A program made the translations under genes and the position numbers. From assembly GCA_022843805.1 (NCBI GenBank), contig JALHMY010000007.1, positions 62,001 through 126,000 of the forward strand: DNA of 64,000 nucleotides. The letters are read 5' to 3'. Origin of the DNA: Fuerstiella sp. (GTDB taxonomy: Bacteria > Planctomycetota > Planctomycetia > Planctomycetales > Planctomycetaceae). Of this stretch, positions 1-8,401 are shown one piece after another (positions within the stretch are counted from its first letter, which is position 1; each line of letters begins with the position of its first letter). Under the pieces are notes generated by a model that had not been told where the DNA came from, ran no database searches, and saw only the letters and a program-made list of their open reading frames with translations.

Positions 1-238
1 GAACAGCAGTGAGGCCGGACTTATCCGTGATGTCCTCAAAAAACGCCTGGTGCTCCGAACGGACCGGCTGCTGACTCTCAGGCAGCGGTGGAGCTTCCGA
101 GAAACAGCCTGTCATCAGGATCAGCAACACGGCCAGCCCGGGAATGGCAATCCCGTGGAGGTGATCGGCAATACTGCCGTTCGGACGGCTGTTGAACTCC
201 GATGGCAGTCGTGGCGACTCGTACGCTGCGTGCGCCAT
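1..238 (-). CDS. Lipoprotein, CRTAC1/ASPIC-UnbV-like (N-terminal part, cut by window edge)
   Basis: Reading frame on the minus strand that opens with ATG at 238 and runs off the left edge without a stop, so only about 79 residues are visible. A GGTGAG ribosome-binding-like sequence lies 6 nt upstream of the ATG. Residues 29-45 form a hydrophobic segment ending in the lipobox LMTGC, which predicts a type II signal peptide and a lipidated Cys at about residue 45. After it comes FFEDITDKSGL, which resembles the opening 'F.D+T..aGL' motif of CRTAC1/FG-GAP/ASPIC-UnbV beta-propeller proteins, common as secreted proteins in planctomycetes. The gene follows the ORF at 444-2879 on the same strand with about 205 bp between them. 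The lipoprotein call is well supported; the family call rests on one short motif. Confidence 0.6.
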   Translation of the reverse strand, partial: MAHAAYESPRLPSEFNSRPNGSIADHLHGIAIPGLAVLLILMTGCFSEAPPLPESQQPVRSEHQAFFEDITDKSGLTAV

Positions 239-443
239 TATTCGCTCACCGAATCGTTTCGCGGAAGTATCGACAACTCTGTCTGCTGAGGATTCGGCGG
301 TTTAGTCGTCATACGGCTTATCTGATAGCGGCTGATAAATCGGCAGTGATGCCAAGGCGTGGCTCGTACTCTGAATTTTTTCGGATGGTATGAGGGGCGT
401 GTGGAGGTCACTATGTTCTCTTCAACCCCGATTTCGGTTTCAG

Positions 444-2879
444 TCAGCGACCCTTACTGGCTGGTTCCTGATTCATTCGATAAAGCGGCAACAGGCGATA
501 GTAGACTTCCAGAGTCAGCGTTGCCAGTGCCGTCGAGTATAATCGGCCTCCATAGCGGCCCCAGGGATCATTCGGATCCCAGCTGCCGGCGAGTTCACCA
601 TCGGTTCGCTGCTGACTGATGAGAGTGTCGCGGACCACAACGTTCCAGTCTTCCCACTCCTTTCCACCATACTGATACATTGCAAGTGTGCCATAGTACC
701 AGTAGTAGTAATTCAGCTCTGACAGACGAGGACTGTTCTGCAAAAGATAGGCGACAGACTCGCGGTTTGCGTCTGATTCACGAGGATAGCCAAGCATCTG
801 CTGGCAGAAAAGTGCTTCGGCAGTCATCACGGGCGTTACTTTTTCAGAATCCCGTCCGTTGACTTTGGTATTTCGGCGATATCCAAAAAGTCCACCGCTC
901 TTTCCCTGACGGACGCCATTCAGAAAACTGTTCATTCTCTGGCGAACTCTTTCGTCCAGAGTCAGTCCGGCGATCTCAGCACTTTTGAGAGACATCATCT
1001 GCCAGCCAAACATGCTGACATCGCCCTCCTGACCAAACTTATATCGCCAGCCACCACTGCGCGGATCCTGTTGTCCGATTGTAAAAGTCACCGCACGAGC
1101 AAGAGCACTCCGCAGCCGCAGATCGTCCACTTTTCTCAGTGAGTATCCCAGCCGTTCCGACACGACGTGCTGCAAACTTTCTTCTGCCCTGATCAGATGA
1201 AGCGGGAAAGGGATGCATGCCTGCTGAAAAGCTGCAGCTGCCCGACTGGCAGTGATTCCTGGCTGCACGAGCAGCTCGGGATTTACAATCGGGCCAAGCA
1301 GTGTTTGCTTTTGCATTCCATAAGCTTCTGCCAGTGCATAGGTTGCCATCCCGTGACAATACATTCGGGCGAAGTGCTCTGCCTTTCCATACAGATTGCC
1401 ATCCGGCGCCTGCTGCCGGATCAGCCAGTCAAGAGCGTTATCGACGACAAACGCATAGCGGCCATTTTCATGAGTATAACCGGCTCCCAGGAACGACAGC
1501 ATGACAAGCGCGGTGACTCCGGAGTCTGCTTCGCGACCTGCATAGTTGCGATCCACGCCATTCTCATCCACCTTCACCTGACCGGCACCATGATCTTCTG
1601 CATCCCATCGACCATCGGCAGACTGCATTGCTGACAGCCATCGCAGACTTACTTCAACCGCGGATTCGGACTGCTGAGTGCCACCCAGTTTCTGTGCCGT
1701 TTCACGACGCTGTTCCACGTTTCTTAGCTGGTATGTTGCCGGTGGGTTGTCCCGACGTCGAATTGTCGGCAGGTCGGCTTCAACAAGTGACGTGGCAGAA
1801 GTCACAGACTCGCTGAAGTCCGGAGCGATCAGTCCGATTCGAACATCTTCGTAGTCACTGGCCAGAGGAATCGGAGTCCTCGCAATCAGCGGGCTTTCCC
1901 GGGAGGGCTGAGGTGCGGGAACACGATCCGGTAAGGCACGGGAAGGACGAGGCAGTCGGGGTTGAAACGAAGCCGATGGGCCCGCCTTCGGCTCGGGAAC
2001 ATTCATTGCGAGGCCAGCATTGCTGACGGATTCGGGTGAAGTTTTTGGAGCCGTTTGACGCTCAATCCGATCAGCCTGTTCGGTGGTCACCTCAGGCAGC
2101 AGAATTGAATTTTCACCGGCCTCGCCAGCTCTCATGGCGATCGTCTCAGGTACTGGCTGAAACCTGAGTTCCGGTGCAGTCGCCTGTGGCTCCATCGGCA
2201 GCGGTTCGCGAGACTGCAGATCAGAACTTCCCGGCTTTGGTCGTGTTCGGCTTTGCTGAAGTGCGGGGATATCTGCAGAGTTTCGATCAAACGTTGTTTG
2301 AATGTCAGCGAACGGATCTTCAACTGCTGCCTGACGCGGTCCTCGAACTCCGCTATCTGAAGCCATCGACAGCTCCGTCATATTTCGCTGCTCGAACTGA
2401 TTCACATCTTCTGCGGTCGTATTCAGCGATTCCAGCTGATCCTGATCTGGCTCGGGGAGTTCAGGGCGAGTAATTTCTCTCGACGGAACTTCGAAACGAG
2501 ACAATTCTGTCTCCGGACGCAACATTCGGTCGGCAACAGGAACATTGCCTGAAGTGGCCATCGGAATATCCTGATCGCTTTCCACCAGTATCTGAGTTAT
2601 GACCTCAGACTTCTTAACGACTTCCATGGCGGTGGCCATTTTTCGCTCAGTCAGCGGGTCAAATACTTCGAGCCCCAGCAGGCACACGCCGTGAATCAGA
2701 ACAGACGCTACCAGAGATTTGAGTGCCGTATGTCGATCACCCCATCGCGTTACCAGCATTGTCAGTAAATGGAAAACCGACGCAGCCATGGTGATGATCA
2801 GTAACAGAGCGATGAAGTCATCGCCCGTCAGGGGCTGACCCGTATTCAGCCGCTTCAGCAACTGTGAGACCGCGTTCAT
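444..2879 (-). CDS. Membrane-anchored protein with prenyltransferase/squalene-cyclase-like repeats
   Basis: 811 residues. Two hydrophobic segments (about residues 20-42 and 52-72) anchor the N-terminus. A long Pro/Glu/Ser-rich linker (about 100-390) follows, then an alpha/alpha-toroid-like region (about 405-790) with QW-like repeats such as SADGRWD, APDGNLYG, DPRSGGWRY and RTDGELAGSWD, as in the prenyltransferase/squalene oxidase repeat superfamily. The DxDD motif of real squalene-hopene cyclases is not evident, so cyclase activity is doubtful; planctomycetes carry many non-enzymatic members. Its ATG overlaps the stop of the exbD-like gene (ATGA), so the two are translationally coupled and probably work in one inner-membrane assembly. 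The N-terminal helices plus long linker would place the repeat domain in the periplasm. Substrate unknown. Confidence 0.75.
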   Translation of the reverse strand: MNAVSQLLKRLNTGQPLTGDDFIALLLIITMAASVFHLLTMLVTRWGDRHTALKSLVASVLIHGVCLLGLEVFDPLTERKMATAMEVVKKSEVITQILVESDQDIPMATSGNVPVADRMLRPETELSRFEVPSREITRPELPEPDQDQLESLNTTAEDVNQFEQRNMTELSMASDSGVRGPRQAAVEDPFADIQTTFDRNSADIPALQQSRTRPKPGSSDLQSREPLPMEPQATAPELRFQPVPETIAMRAGEAGENSILLPEVTTEQADRIERQTAPKTSPESVSNAGLAMNVPEPKAGPSASFQPRLPRPSRALPDRVPAPQPSRESPLIARTPIPLASDYEDVRIGLIAPDFSESVTSATSLVEADLPTIRRRDNPPATYQLRNVEQRRETAQKLGGTQQSESAVEVSLRWLSAMQSADGRWDAEDHGAGQVKVDENGVDRNYAGREADSGVTALVMLSFLGAGYTHENGRYAFVVDNALDWLIRQQAPDGNLYGKAEHFARMYCHGMATYALAEAYGMQKQTLLGPIVNPELLVQPGITASRAAAAFQQACIPFPLHLIRAEESLQHVVSERLGYSLRKVDDLRLRSALARAVTFTIGQQDPRSGGWRYKFGQEGDVSMFGWQMMSLKSAEIAGLTLDERVRQRMNSFLNGVRQGKSGGLFGYRRNTKVNGRDSEKVTPVMTAEALFCQQMLGYPRESDANRESVAYLLQNSPRLSELNYYYWYYGTLAMYQYGGKEWEDWNVVVRDTLISQQRTDGELAGSWDPNDPWGRYGGRLYSTALATLTLEVYYRLLPLYRMNQEPASKGR

Positions 2880-3301
2880 GGCGCCGGCTTCTGTTCAACG
2901 GGCTGGAAGGCGAGCGAGAATTTCCGGATCTGAACGGAATGGCACAGATTCATTACGTCAATGATCGCCTGGTAGGTACCATCACCGTCTCCACGAATCA
3001 AGACGGGCTGATCGGCCCATGCTTTTTTGGCGGCTGTCAGTTCCTCGCGAACCTGTTCCAGCGACATCGGTTTTCCATTAACTGCCATGGCTCCGGAACG
3101 AGAGACTGTCAGGATCATGGGATCAGGCTGCTGACTGAGCATTTCCATGGGAGCGGCAGTTGGTAATTCGACATCATACTGTTGTTCGATTTCGGAAAAT
3201 CGCGTACCCACCATGAAGAAGATGATCAGCAGAAAGACGATATCAATCATGGGCGTCAAATTCAGCGAAGGTTCATCCAGAGATTCTGTTCTGAGCGGCA
3301 T
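2876..3301 (-). CDS. ExbD/TolR-family biopolymer transport protein
   Basis: 141 residues, the usual ExbD size. Short cytoplasmic N-terminus, then the family signature LNLTPMIDIVFLLIIFFMVG (about residues 14-33): one transmembrane helix whose Asp (in MIDIVF) is the proton-path residue of ExbD/TolR. The rest is a periplasmic domain with the expected pattern ending in a pair of beta strands (VLIRGDGDGTYQAIIDVM). Known members work with ExbB/TolQ to couple the proton motive force to envelope processes. No ExbB/TolQ gene is found upstream or anywhere in this window. Its 4 bp overlap with the downstream 811-residue membrane protein implies a two-gene operon. Confidence 0.88.
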   Translation of the reverse strand: MPLRTESLDEPSLNLTPMIDIVFLLIIFFMVGTRFSEIEQQYDVELPTAAPMEMLSQQPDPMILTVSRSGAMAVNGKPMSLEQVREELTAAKKAWADQPVLIRGDGDGTYQAIIDVMNLCHSVQIRKFSLAFQPVEQKPAP

Positions 3302-3661
3302 GTTGAATTCTGCTTTTCACGGACCGAATTCCCGCACTAAATGGTGCGCGACCGGAACTAAAGTGTCTTACCGGAAGAATTTTCGGGACGTTCCGCAAGG
3401 ACAGTCGGAGGGAACGACCTGTCTCAAAACTGATGTCCCGCAATAATGGCCCGATCCAATTATACGCACAGACCGAAATCCAAAAAACCCCGACTGCCAG
3501 TATTTGGCGGTCGAACGGGATTCGTGTCACCAGCGACTGAAAACCGGACACGGGACGAAAATACAGTACCGCTTTGATTGCTGATCCCTGTCATCACAGT
3601 CCGATGCGGTTTCGCCCAGTGTTTTCCGGGATCTGCCTCAGGCACGGCTGCCTGCGATGCA
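3302..3661. other. Intergenic region (exbD leader)
   Basis: About 360 bp between the exbD-like gene and the stop of the transglutaminase gene, both on the minus strand. Apart from the candidate -10 box I see no convincing gene, RNA or repeat. The overlapping small ORFs here have no recognisable domain. Confidence 0.5.
3459..3464 (-). promoter_or_regulatory. Candidate -10 element upstream of exbD-like gene
   Basis: A perfect TATAAT on the minus strand, about 158 nt upstream of the exbD start, in an otherwise gene-free stretch. The -35 partner is poor (TTTTTG with a 16 nt spacer), so this is a weak prediction by eye. Confidence 0.3.
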
Positions 3662-5281
3662 TCAGGGCAGCGTTCTGACTCCATTGTCGGGCAGCAATTC
3701 AATTTTGACCCGCCCAATCAGATTCATTAACGGCAGAAAGAGCAGGGCACCTGATGTAACATCATCTGACAGCGATGAATCAGCCACCCGGATATACGCA
3801 GCGGGGAATTCAGTCGGGCTCAGCGCCGCATCGAACGGCATCCACTCGCCGTTTATCAGGGCTTCTGTCCACATGTGTGAGGCGAACCCGGATGCTCGCT
3901 CGGAATAAACGAGTCCAATAACAACCCGGGAAGGAATTCGTGCACTCCTCATCATCGCAGCAAGCAGTACGGCATATTCAGTGCAGTCTCCCCGATTCTC
4001 CCTGGCCGACTGATTTGCCGGCAGCAGCTGAGTGGAAAACGCGGATCGCCGCATGTTCGTAAACAGGTATTGTGTCATCCGCCTGCATGATTCGCCGGGA
4101 TCTGTTGTTCCTCCAACGGCAGACCGGGTCAGTCTCTGAACAATTGGATCATCCGTCGTTGCCCAGCGTGTACTGGCGAGGTACTGACGGTCGGGTGGCG
4201 TTACGCGAGTTGTCTCTTCATACAGTTGTCTGCTGGCGGAAGGTGGCCTCAGCAACGTAACGACGATGCGATTTCCGGATAGCTGCTCCACCTTCTGGTA
4301 TGTACTTTCGGGAAGCGTCAGCTGCTCAGCTGGTCCGGCAGTGATCTGTAGTCTTGTCTGAGCACGCTTCGACGGGCTCGTGACTGGATGAGTCATTGCA
4401 ATAATACCACTCAGATCCAGGTCCAGTGATTCCAGACTGGCTGCTCCAAGTGCCGTAGCGGCATCTGCCTGTTCCATGGACAGCAAACTGCCCAGCATGG
4501 GCTGCTCAGTTCGAACAACGACATTCGCTGAATCGACAAACAGCGATGTTCGAAGAGCAGGGTCTGCGGCTGGCCAGAAGTTGATTCGAGTAACGACAAT
4601 CGTCTTTCCGCTGCGAAGTTTTAAGGACTGGCTGCCAGATGTTTCAAAGTCCACATCCGCTGCTGCTGAGGTCTCCGGGAACACTACTGATGAACGAAAT
4701 CTTCGTGCGGACAACGATGCCATTGCCGGAGCCCATGAGGAAATAAGTGGGGATCGCGGCTGCGGACTGCAGGAGAGACGAGATGTGCGGCGAGTTGCCT
4801 GAATACGTTCTGAGATGTCAAATGCCTGCTCGTCCGGATTCCAGACTCCCTGACGCTCCACCAGTGAGCTGTCCGCGCCCGTTCGACGCAGCGACCATTG
4901 CTGCACCATCCCATCGGGTGTTTCCCGGGTCTCCAGAAATGCCGACACGGACATATCAGTGCCGAATCGCTTCAGTGAAAGTCGAGTATCCCGTTTCCTG
5001 ATCAGAATGCCATGATCGCCTGCACCGTCAGCGACAATCGTTGTCAGGTGTTCATAGCCCACCTGTTTTCGTTCAAATTCGATCACATACCAGATATCCG
5101 GTGCAACCGGAACGGAAGGGGCCGTCTGAACGTTTGCCCGTGCCGCCAATCGTATCCGAGGGGATTTACCGGGACTGATTTGTGGTAGTTGAGCAAATAG
5201 TCCGTCACTCAAAGTGACGCATGCGATGAGCATTGCCACTGTTGCCGCAACCATCTGCAGTACTGCTCTGGCCGAGACCAT
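3662..5281 (-). CDS. Exported transglutaminase-like (cysteine protease fold) protein
   Basis: 539 residues from the chosen ATG at 5281. A longer frame reaches 5542, but 5281 has AGGA 6 nt upstream and gives a clean signal peptide (Val-Ser-Ala-Arg start, hydrophobic core, cleavage after LFA). The C-terminal third is a transglutaminase-core domain: nucleophile Cys433 in GDCTEYAVLLAAMMRSA, His in ASHMWTEAL and Asp in PFDAA, in the order and spacing of the family. The preceding about 400 residues are beta-rich, without a named domain. Such proteins in planctomycetes are presumed periplasmic proteases or amidases; the substrate is unknown. Domain assignment is secure, biological role is not. Confidence 0.82.
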   Translation of the reverse strand: MVSARAVLQMVAATVAMLIACVTLSDGLFAQLPQISPGKSPRIRLAARANVQTAPSVPVAPDIWYVIEFERKQVGYEHLTTIVADGAGDHGILIRKRDTRLSLKRFGTDMSVSAFLETRETPDGMVQQWSLRRTGADSSLVERQGVWNPDEQAFDISERIQATRRTSRLSCSPQPRSPLISSWAPAMASLSARRFRSSVVFPETSAAADVDFETSGSQSLKLRSGKTIVVTRINFWPAADPALRTSLFVDSANVVVRTEQPMLGSLLSMEQADAATALGAASLESLDLDLSGIIAMTHPVTSPSKRAQTRLQITAGPAEQLTLPESTYQKVEQLSGNRIVVTLLRPPSASRQLYEETTRVTPPDRQYLASTRWATTDDPIVQRLTRSAVGGTTDPGESCRRMTQYLFTNMRRSAFSTQLLPANQSARENRGDCTEYAVLLAAMMRSARIPSRVVIGLVYSERASGFASHMWTEALINGEWMPFDAALSPTEFPAAYIRVADSSLSDDVTSGALLFLPLMNLIGRVKIELLPDNGVRTLP

Positions 5282-5717
5282 GAAGTTTCCTGTCCGTCCG
5301 CTGCTCCTATGCTGAAACAGGGATCCTGACCATGTGATGAAAAATCGGTGTACCAGAATCTTAAAGGGTTTCACGAAACGATACAGCAGCAGTTCCGCAG
5401 CGAGGCTGGTTAGAAAATCCTCGAATGCCATGCGGAAGGGAGGGCCGACGGGCGAGGTTGGAGCGGCCGGAAATCTGCGTCGATCCGATTTTACGGATTT
5501 TGTGGCAGCCGCACAGTTTCCCGGTTCGGCACGTTCGTGCACTTTTCCCGGGGCTGTGTCAATAAACTGCCGGATTCACTCAATTCCCGCTCGTCCGGCG
5601 ATGAACGCGTGCTAACTTTTGGCAGTTTGGGGTGATCATCTTCGCAATGCTCGATGGCTGCCAGTCGGCAGTGTTCCCAACTCAACCATCAATATCTGAC
5701 ATCGCCGGAACTTTTAC
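5282..5717. other. Divergent intergenic region
   Basis: About 436 bp between the divergent transglutaminase gene and the 227-residue ORF. It must hold promoters for both, but I found no clear -35/-10 pair, hairpin or repeat. A frame continuous with the transglutaminase extends into it but lacks a plausible start or conserved sequence. Confidence 0.4.
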
Positions 5718-6401
5718 ATGGGCTTCCTGAAAAACCTTTTGAAGTCAAATTATCGCGATGGAGATGCTCCGCACGGTGTCAGCAGCTTTCGCAATCTGTC
5801 TGAAACGCAGCTGGAAGCACACATGAGCGTCGCCCGTTATGGGGACTTCACACTGTCGGATGCAGTTCGACCTTCATACAACCTGGAAGTGATTCCACGC
5901 ACCGGATATCGTCACGAATGGTATATTGATCAGGATTCCGGCGCTCGGATTCCTGTATTGATGGCATCCGTAACACGAGAGCGACTGTTTGACAGTTTTC
6001 TGGCTCTGCTGGATCCTCTGGGTGATACCGTGGATGTTGTGCTGGAAACGAGTCACGACAAATCCAACGGTCAGCATACTGACCTGTATCGCGAACAAAT
6101 TGATATGCCGGTGCTTCAAAGCATTCTGTATGACTTTGAGGATCTGCTGATTGATGATGGTTGCTGCGGAATTGCCATTCTGAATCCTCGTACTCCGATG
6201 GAAGTTCAGCTGGACGAGCACAAACTGCTGTTTGTCTACGGACATGACAATCTGGACTATGAGCAGGCATTCCTGTCGAATGGCGTTCGCTGCTCGGAGA
6301 ACATGCGTTTTATCACTGAAGCTGAGCACGTCCATTCTTCCAGTGATGAGTACCAGCAGAGATTTGAAAAGTTGTGTTATCAGCTGGGTATTGATATCTG
6401 A
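5718..6401 (+). CDS. Conserved-looking hypothetical cytoplasmic protein
   Basis: 227 residues, acidic, without signal peptide or membrane helix. Starts with a basic amphipathic stretch (GFLKNLLKSNYR), then alternating hydrophobic/charged segments typical of a mixed alpha/beta fold, including FEDLLIDDGCCGIAI and EHKLLFVYGHDNL. Codon usage and amino-acid balance are those of a real gene. I do not recognise the family. The ATG has no strong SD upstream; no other start gives a better one. The following gene is 127 bp away with its own SD, so it may be monocistronic. Confidence 0.6.
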   Translation: MGFLKNLLKSNYRDGDAPHGVSSFRNLSETQLEAHMSVARYGDFTLSDAVRPSYNLEVIPRTGYRHEWYIDQDSGARIPVLMASVTRERLFDSFLALLDPLGDTVDVVLETSHDKSNGQHTDLYREQIDMPVLQSILYDFEDLLIDDGCCGIAILNPRTPMEVQLDEHKLLFVYGHDNLDYEQAFLSNGVRCSENMRFITEAEHVHSSSDEYQQRFEKLCYQLGIDI

Positions 6402-6528
6402 ATTCAGGTTTGAGTGTCCTGTCGGGATTGATCAGTAAGACCCGTGGAAAAGCCGGGCTTTTGCTGCCTTCCTCCATGACACTTTTCGTTCTTTGGATGA
6501 GGCTCTGCCTCTCGATTAGGAGAATTCG

Positions 6529-7539
6529 ATGATGTGGTCCCCTCCACGCAGTCGAATGTTACGTAACTCGGTGCCACAGACCGCCTGCTGGTTGTCTGTG
6601 GTTTCATGCTGCGCCGCCGGATGTTCAACTCTGGCCCAGCTTGACTCTTCGTTGTCTCGGGCAGTCCCCGAACAGGCTCAGGTGGCTCTCGCCGACAGCA
6701 AACCAGACGCTGTCAGGGATTCTGAATCGATCCCGGCTCCGGTGTTCGATGACCTGCCGGCACCACCTTCTCAGGTGACAGCAAAGCCGGCCGCGCCCTC
6801 CATCACCGCACCGACACCATTCGCCTGGACGACTGTCGGGAAATCGGCCGGAGGTCGGCCGTTTCAGGTCATCTCCGTCGGCCGTGAAGGTTATCGCACT
6901 CTGGTCGTGGGCAGTGTTGGAGGACATGATCCGATTGCCGGTGAGCTCGTCGATCGACTGGCTCGACATATTCATGACAACAGTCCCATCATGGGAGGTT
7001 TTGAAACGTCGGTAATCCGCACTCTGAATCCGGACGGTGCCGCGAACAGTAAGCACGTCAATCAAAATGGCGTGTATCTGAATGGCGCGTTCCCGTCCGG
7101 GAAGGGGACCTCCACGGCAACAAAAGATGATCCGCCTGAAGTTGCCTTTCTTCTGGACCAGGTCAACAAAGTGCAGCCGCAGCGAGTCATTCATGTTCGC
7201 ACGGTTCAGGGTAAACGAGGTGTGATTGCTGCCAGCAGTTCGGCTATGGCGGTCGCTCAGGAAGCAGCCAGCTGGCTGGATATGGATCTCGTTGCGTTGT
7301 CTTCAAAATCCGGAAGTGGGTCGCTGGAACGATATATCACCGTTCGAGGGGATTCTCAGATCATCACGCTTGGAATTCCCGTTTCCACCCCCTCAAATGT
7401 CGTGTGGGATCGTTATCGTGACACCATGCTGAATCTCCTGCTGAGTGAAAATCTGCAGGCACGAGAACTGGCCCGACGTCAGAAAGAACAGAACTCCGCG
7501 GACCGCCGGGGCGGAAACGTGTCGCCAGCCCGCCCATAA
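6529..7539 (+). CDS. Lipoprotein with degenerate M14 (carboxypeptidase/MpaA-like) peptidase domain
   Basis: 336 residues, with an AGGAGA SD just upstream of a double ATG (6529/6532). The signal peptide ends in a CAAGC lipobox (Cys about residue 31), predicting a lipoprotein. After a Pro-rich linker, residues about 100-310 follow the M14 layout: 'GKSAGGRPF' opening, 'VVGSVGGHDPIAGEL' where the HxxE zinc motif should be, and 'NPDGAANSKHVNQNGVYLNGAFPS' in place of the usual NPDG...R.N..GVDLNRNFP block. The zinc Glu and the substrate-binding Arg residues are missing, so the domain is probably not an active metallopeptidase. It may bind peptidoglycan peptides or be structural. A strong terminator follows. 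Confidence 0.7.
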   Translation: MMWSPPRSRMLRNSVPQTACWLSVVSCCAAGCSTLAQLDSSLSRAVPEQAQVALADSKPDAVRDSESIPAPVFDDLPAPPSQVTAKPAAPSITAPTPFAWTTVGKSAGGRPFQVISVGREGYRTLVVGSVGGHDPIAGELVDRLARHIHDNSPIMGGFETSVIRTLNPDGAANSKHVNQNGVYLNGAFPSGKGTSTATKDDPPEVAFLLDQVNKVQPQRVIHVRTVQGKRGVIAASSSAMAVAQEAASWLDMDLVALSSKSGSGSLERYITVRGDSQIITLGIPVSTPSNVVWDRYRDTMLNLLLSENLQARELARRQKEQNSADRRGGNVSPARP

Positions 7540-7587
7540 ATGATCAGCCAGTATCGATTGTGCATCTAATCGAGCATCTAAAAAATG

Positions 7588-7618
7588 AAGCCCGGCCTGA
7601 TCAGGCCGGGCTTTTTTT
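7588..7618 (+). terminator. Rho-independent terminator (bidirectional)
   Basis: Near-perfect 12 bp GC-rich stem (7589-7600 with 7601-7612) followed by seven Ts. It is preceded by an A-run, so it can also end transcription from the minus strand, where the PH-domain gene converges. Confidence 0.92.
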
Positions 7619-7694
7619 ACAGGTCATCAGTCGGTGTTCACTCACCTGTTGCGGGGCGAACGCATTCGCAAAGTGCAACTTCGCATGAACCCAC

Positions 7695-8228
7695 CTACTT
7701 CCGAGCGGCAATCGTGGTGAGTGATGCCTGCACCAGTCGGCGCGCCTGCATCGCTCTCTGAATGGCATTTCGAAAGGATCCTGCGTCACCAACACCACTG
7801 AGACGCAGCAGTGTCTGACCGTTTGCTGCCTTCAGTCGCAGATCAGCTGCCCGATAAAACGCCTGGCCTGGCAATTCAACCAGTTCCACATCGTCGATTT
7901 GTGACAAGTCCACTGAGCCGATTTTCTGTGCGCCCAGTGAAGCCCAGATTTGTACTGAGCGATTCGTAAGAACATAGCGATTGCCAGTGACCTTGGTCAC
8001 CAGATACAGCATCGCGGCAATCGGCGCCATTGGCAGCGCGAAAAGCAGAGTTGAAAGTTTTGGACCAAAAATCCTGATGGGAATCAGGTCATACAGCTGT
8101 CCCAGCATTCTGCCAATTGCTGTTGCCGAGACGGATGGATAAACCGTCATGATTTTTGATTCTGAACCTGGGCTAACGCCCGCAATCGCCTGGACTGACA
8201 TCATCGAACTATCCGCCGTAGAATTCAC
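7695..8228 (-). CDS. Small membrane protein with bacterial PH-like domain
   Basis: 177 residues from a GTG at 8228; ATGs at 8204/8201 are alternative starts, none with a strong SD. One hydrophobic hairpin or helix (about 60-83, LLFALPMAPIAAMLYLV) precedes a PH-like beta sandwich: 'NRYVLTNRSVQIWASL' followed by 'SVDLSQIDDVEL' and a final helix (AGSFRNAIQRAMQ). This is the layout of membrane-anchored bPH2/YdbS-like domains. Function is unknown in most cases; stress or envelope roles have been suggested for relatives. It converges on the terminator at 7588-7618. The upstream 170 bp before the oxidoreductase gene are non-coding. Confidence 0.65.
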   Translation of the reverse strand: MNSTADSSMMSVQAIAGVSPGSESKIMTVYPSVSATAIGRMLGQLYDLIPIRIFGPKLSTLLFALPMAPIAAMLYLVTKVTGNRYVLTNRSVQIWASLGAQKIGSVDLSQIDDVELVELPGQAFYRAADLRLKAANGQTLLRLSGVGDAGSFRNAIQRAMQARRLVQASLTTIAARK

Positions 8229-8401
8229 GCCGATACGTTACGCGATTAGAAAAACACGCGAACAGATATTCACCGCCCCGTGATTTTCCTCGGGAATCAA
8301 TACTCAGATCGCGCCTGTGAAACAGTAGCAGAACACGGCCGACAAATCTACCAAATGCAGGCATCGGACGCTTTTTTCGCTGCCACGGGAACGCCGTCCG
8401 G

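Noticed and set aside
3273-3551. 92-codon minus ORF upstream of exbD as a truncated ExbB/TolQ
   Set aside because: No transmembrane pattern or motif of ExbB, overlaps the exbD start and a TATAAT box, no SD.
6448-6462. AAAAGC/GCTTTT hairpin as a terminator after the 227-residue gene
   Set aside because: Short 6 bp AT-rich stem with a 3 nt loop and no T-run beyond the stem itself.
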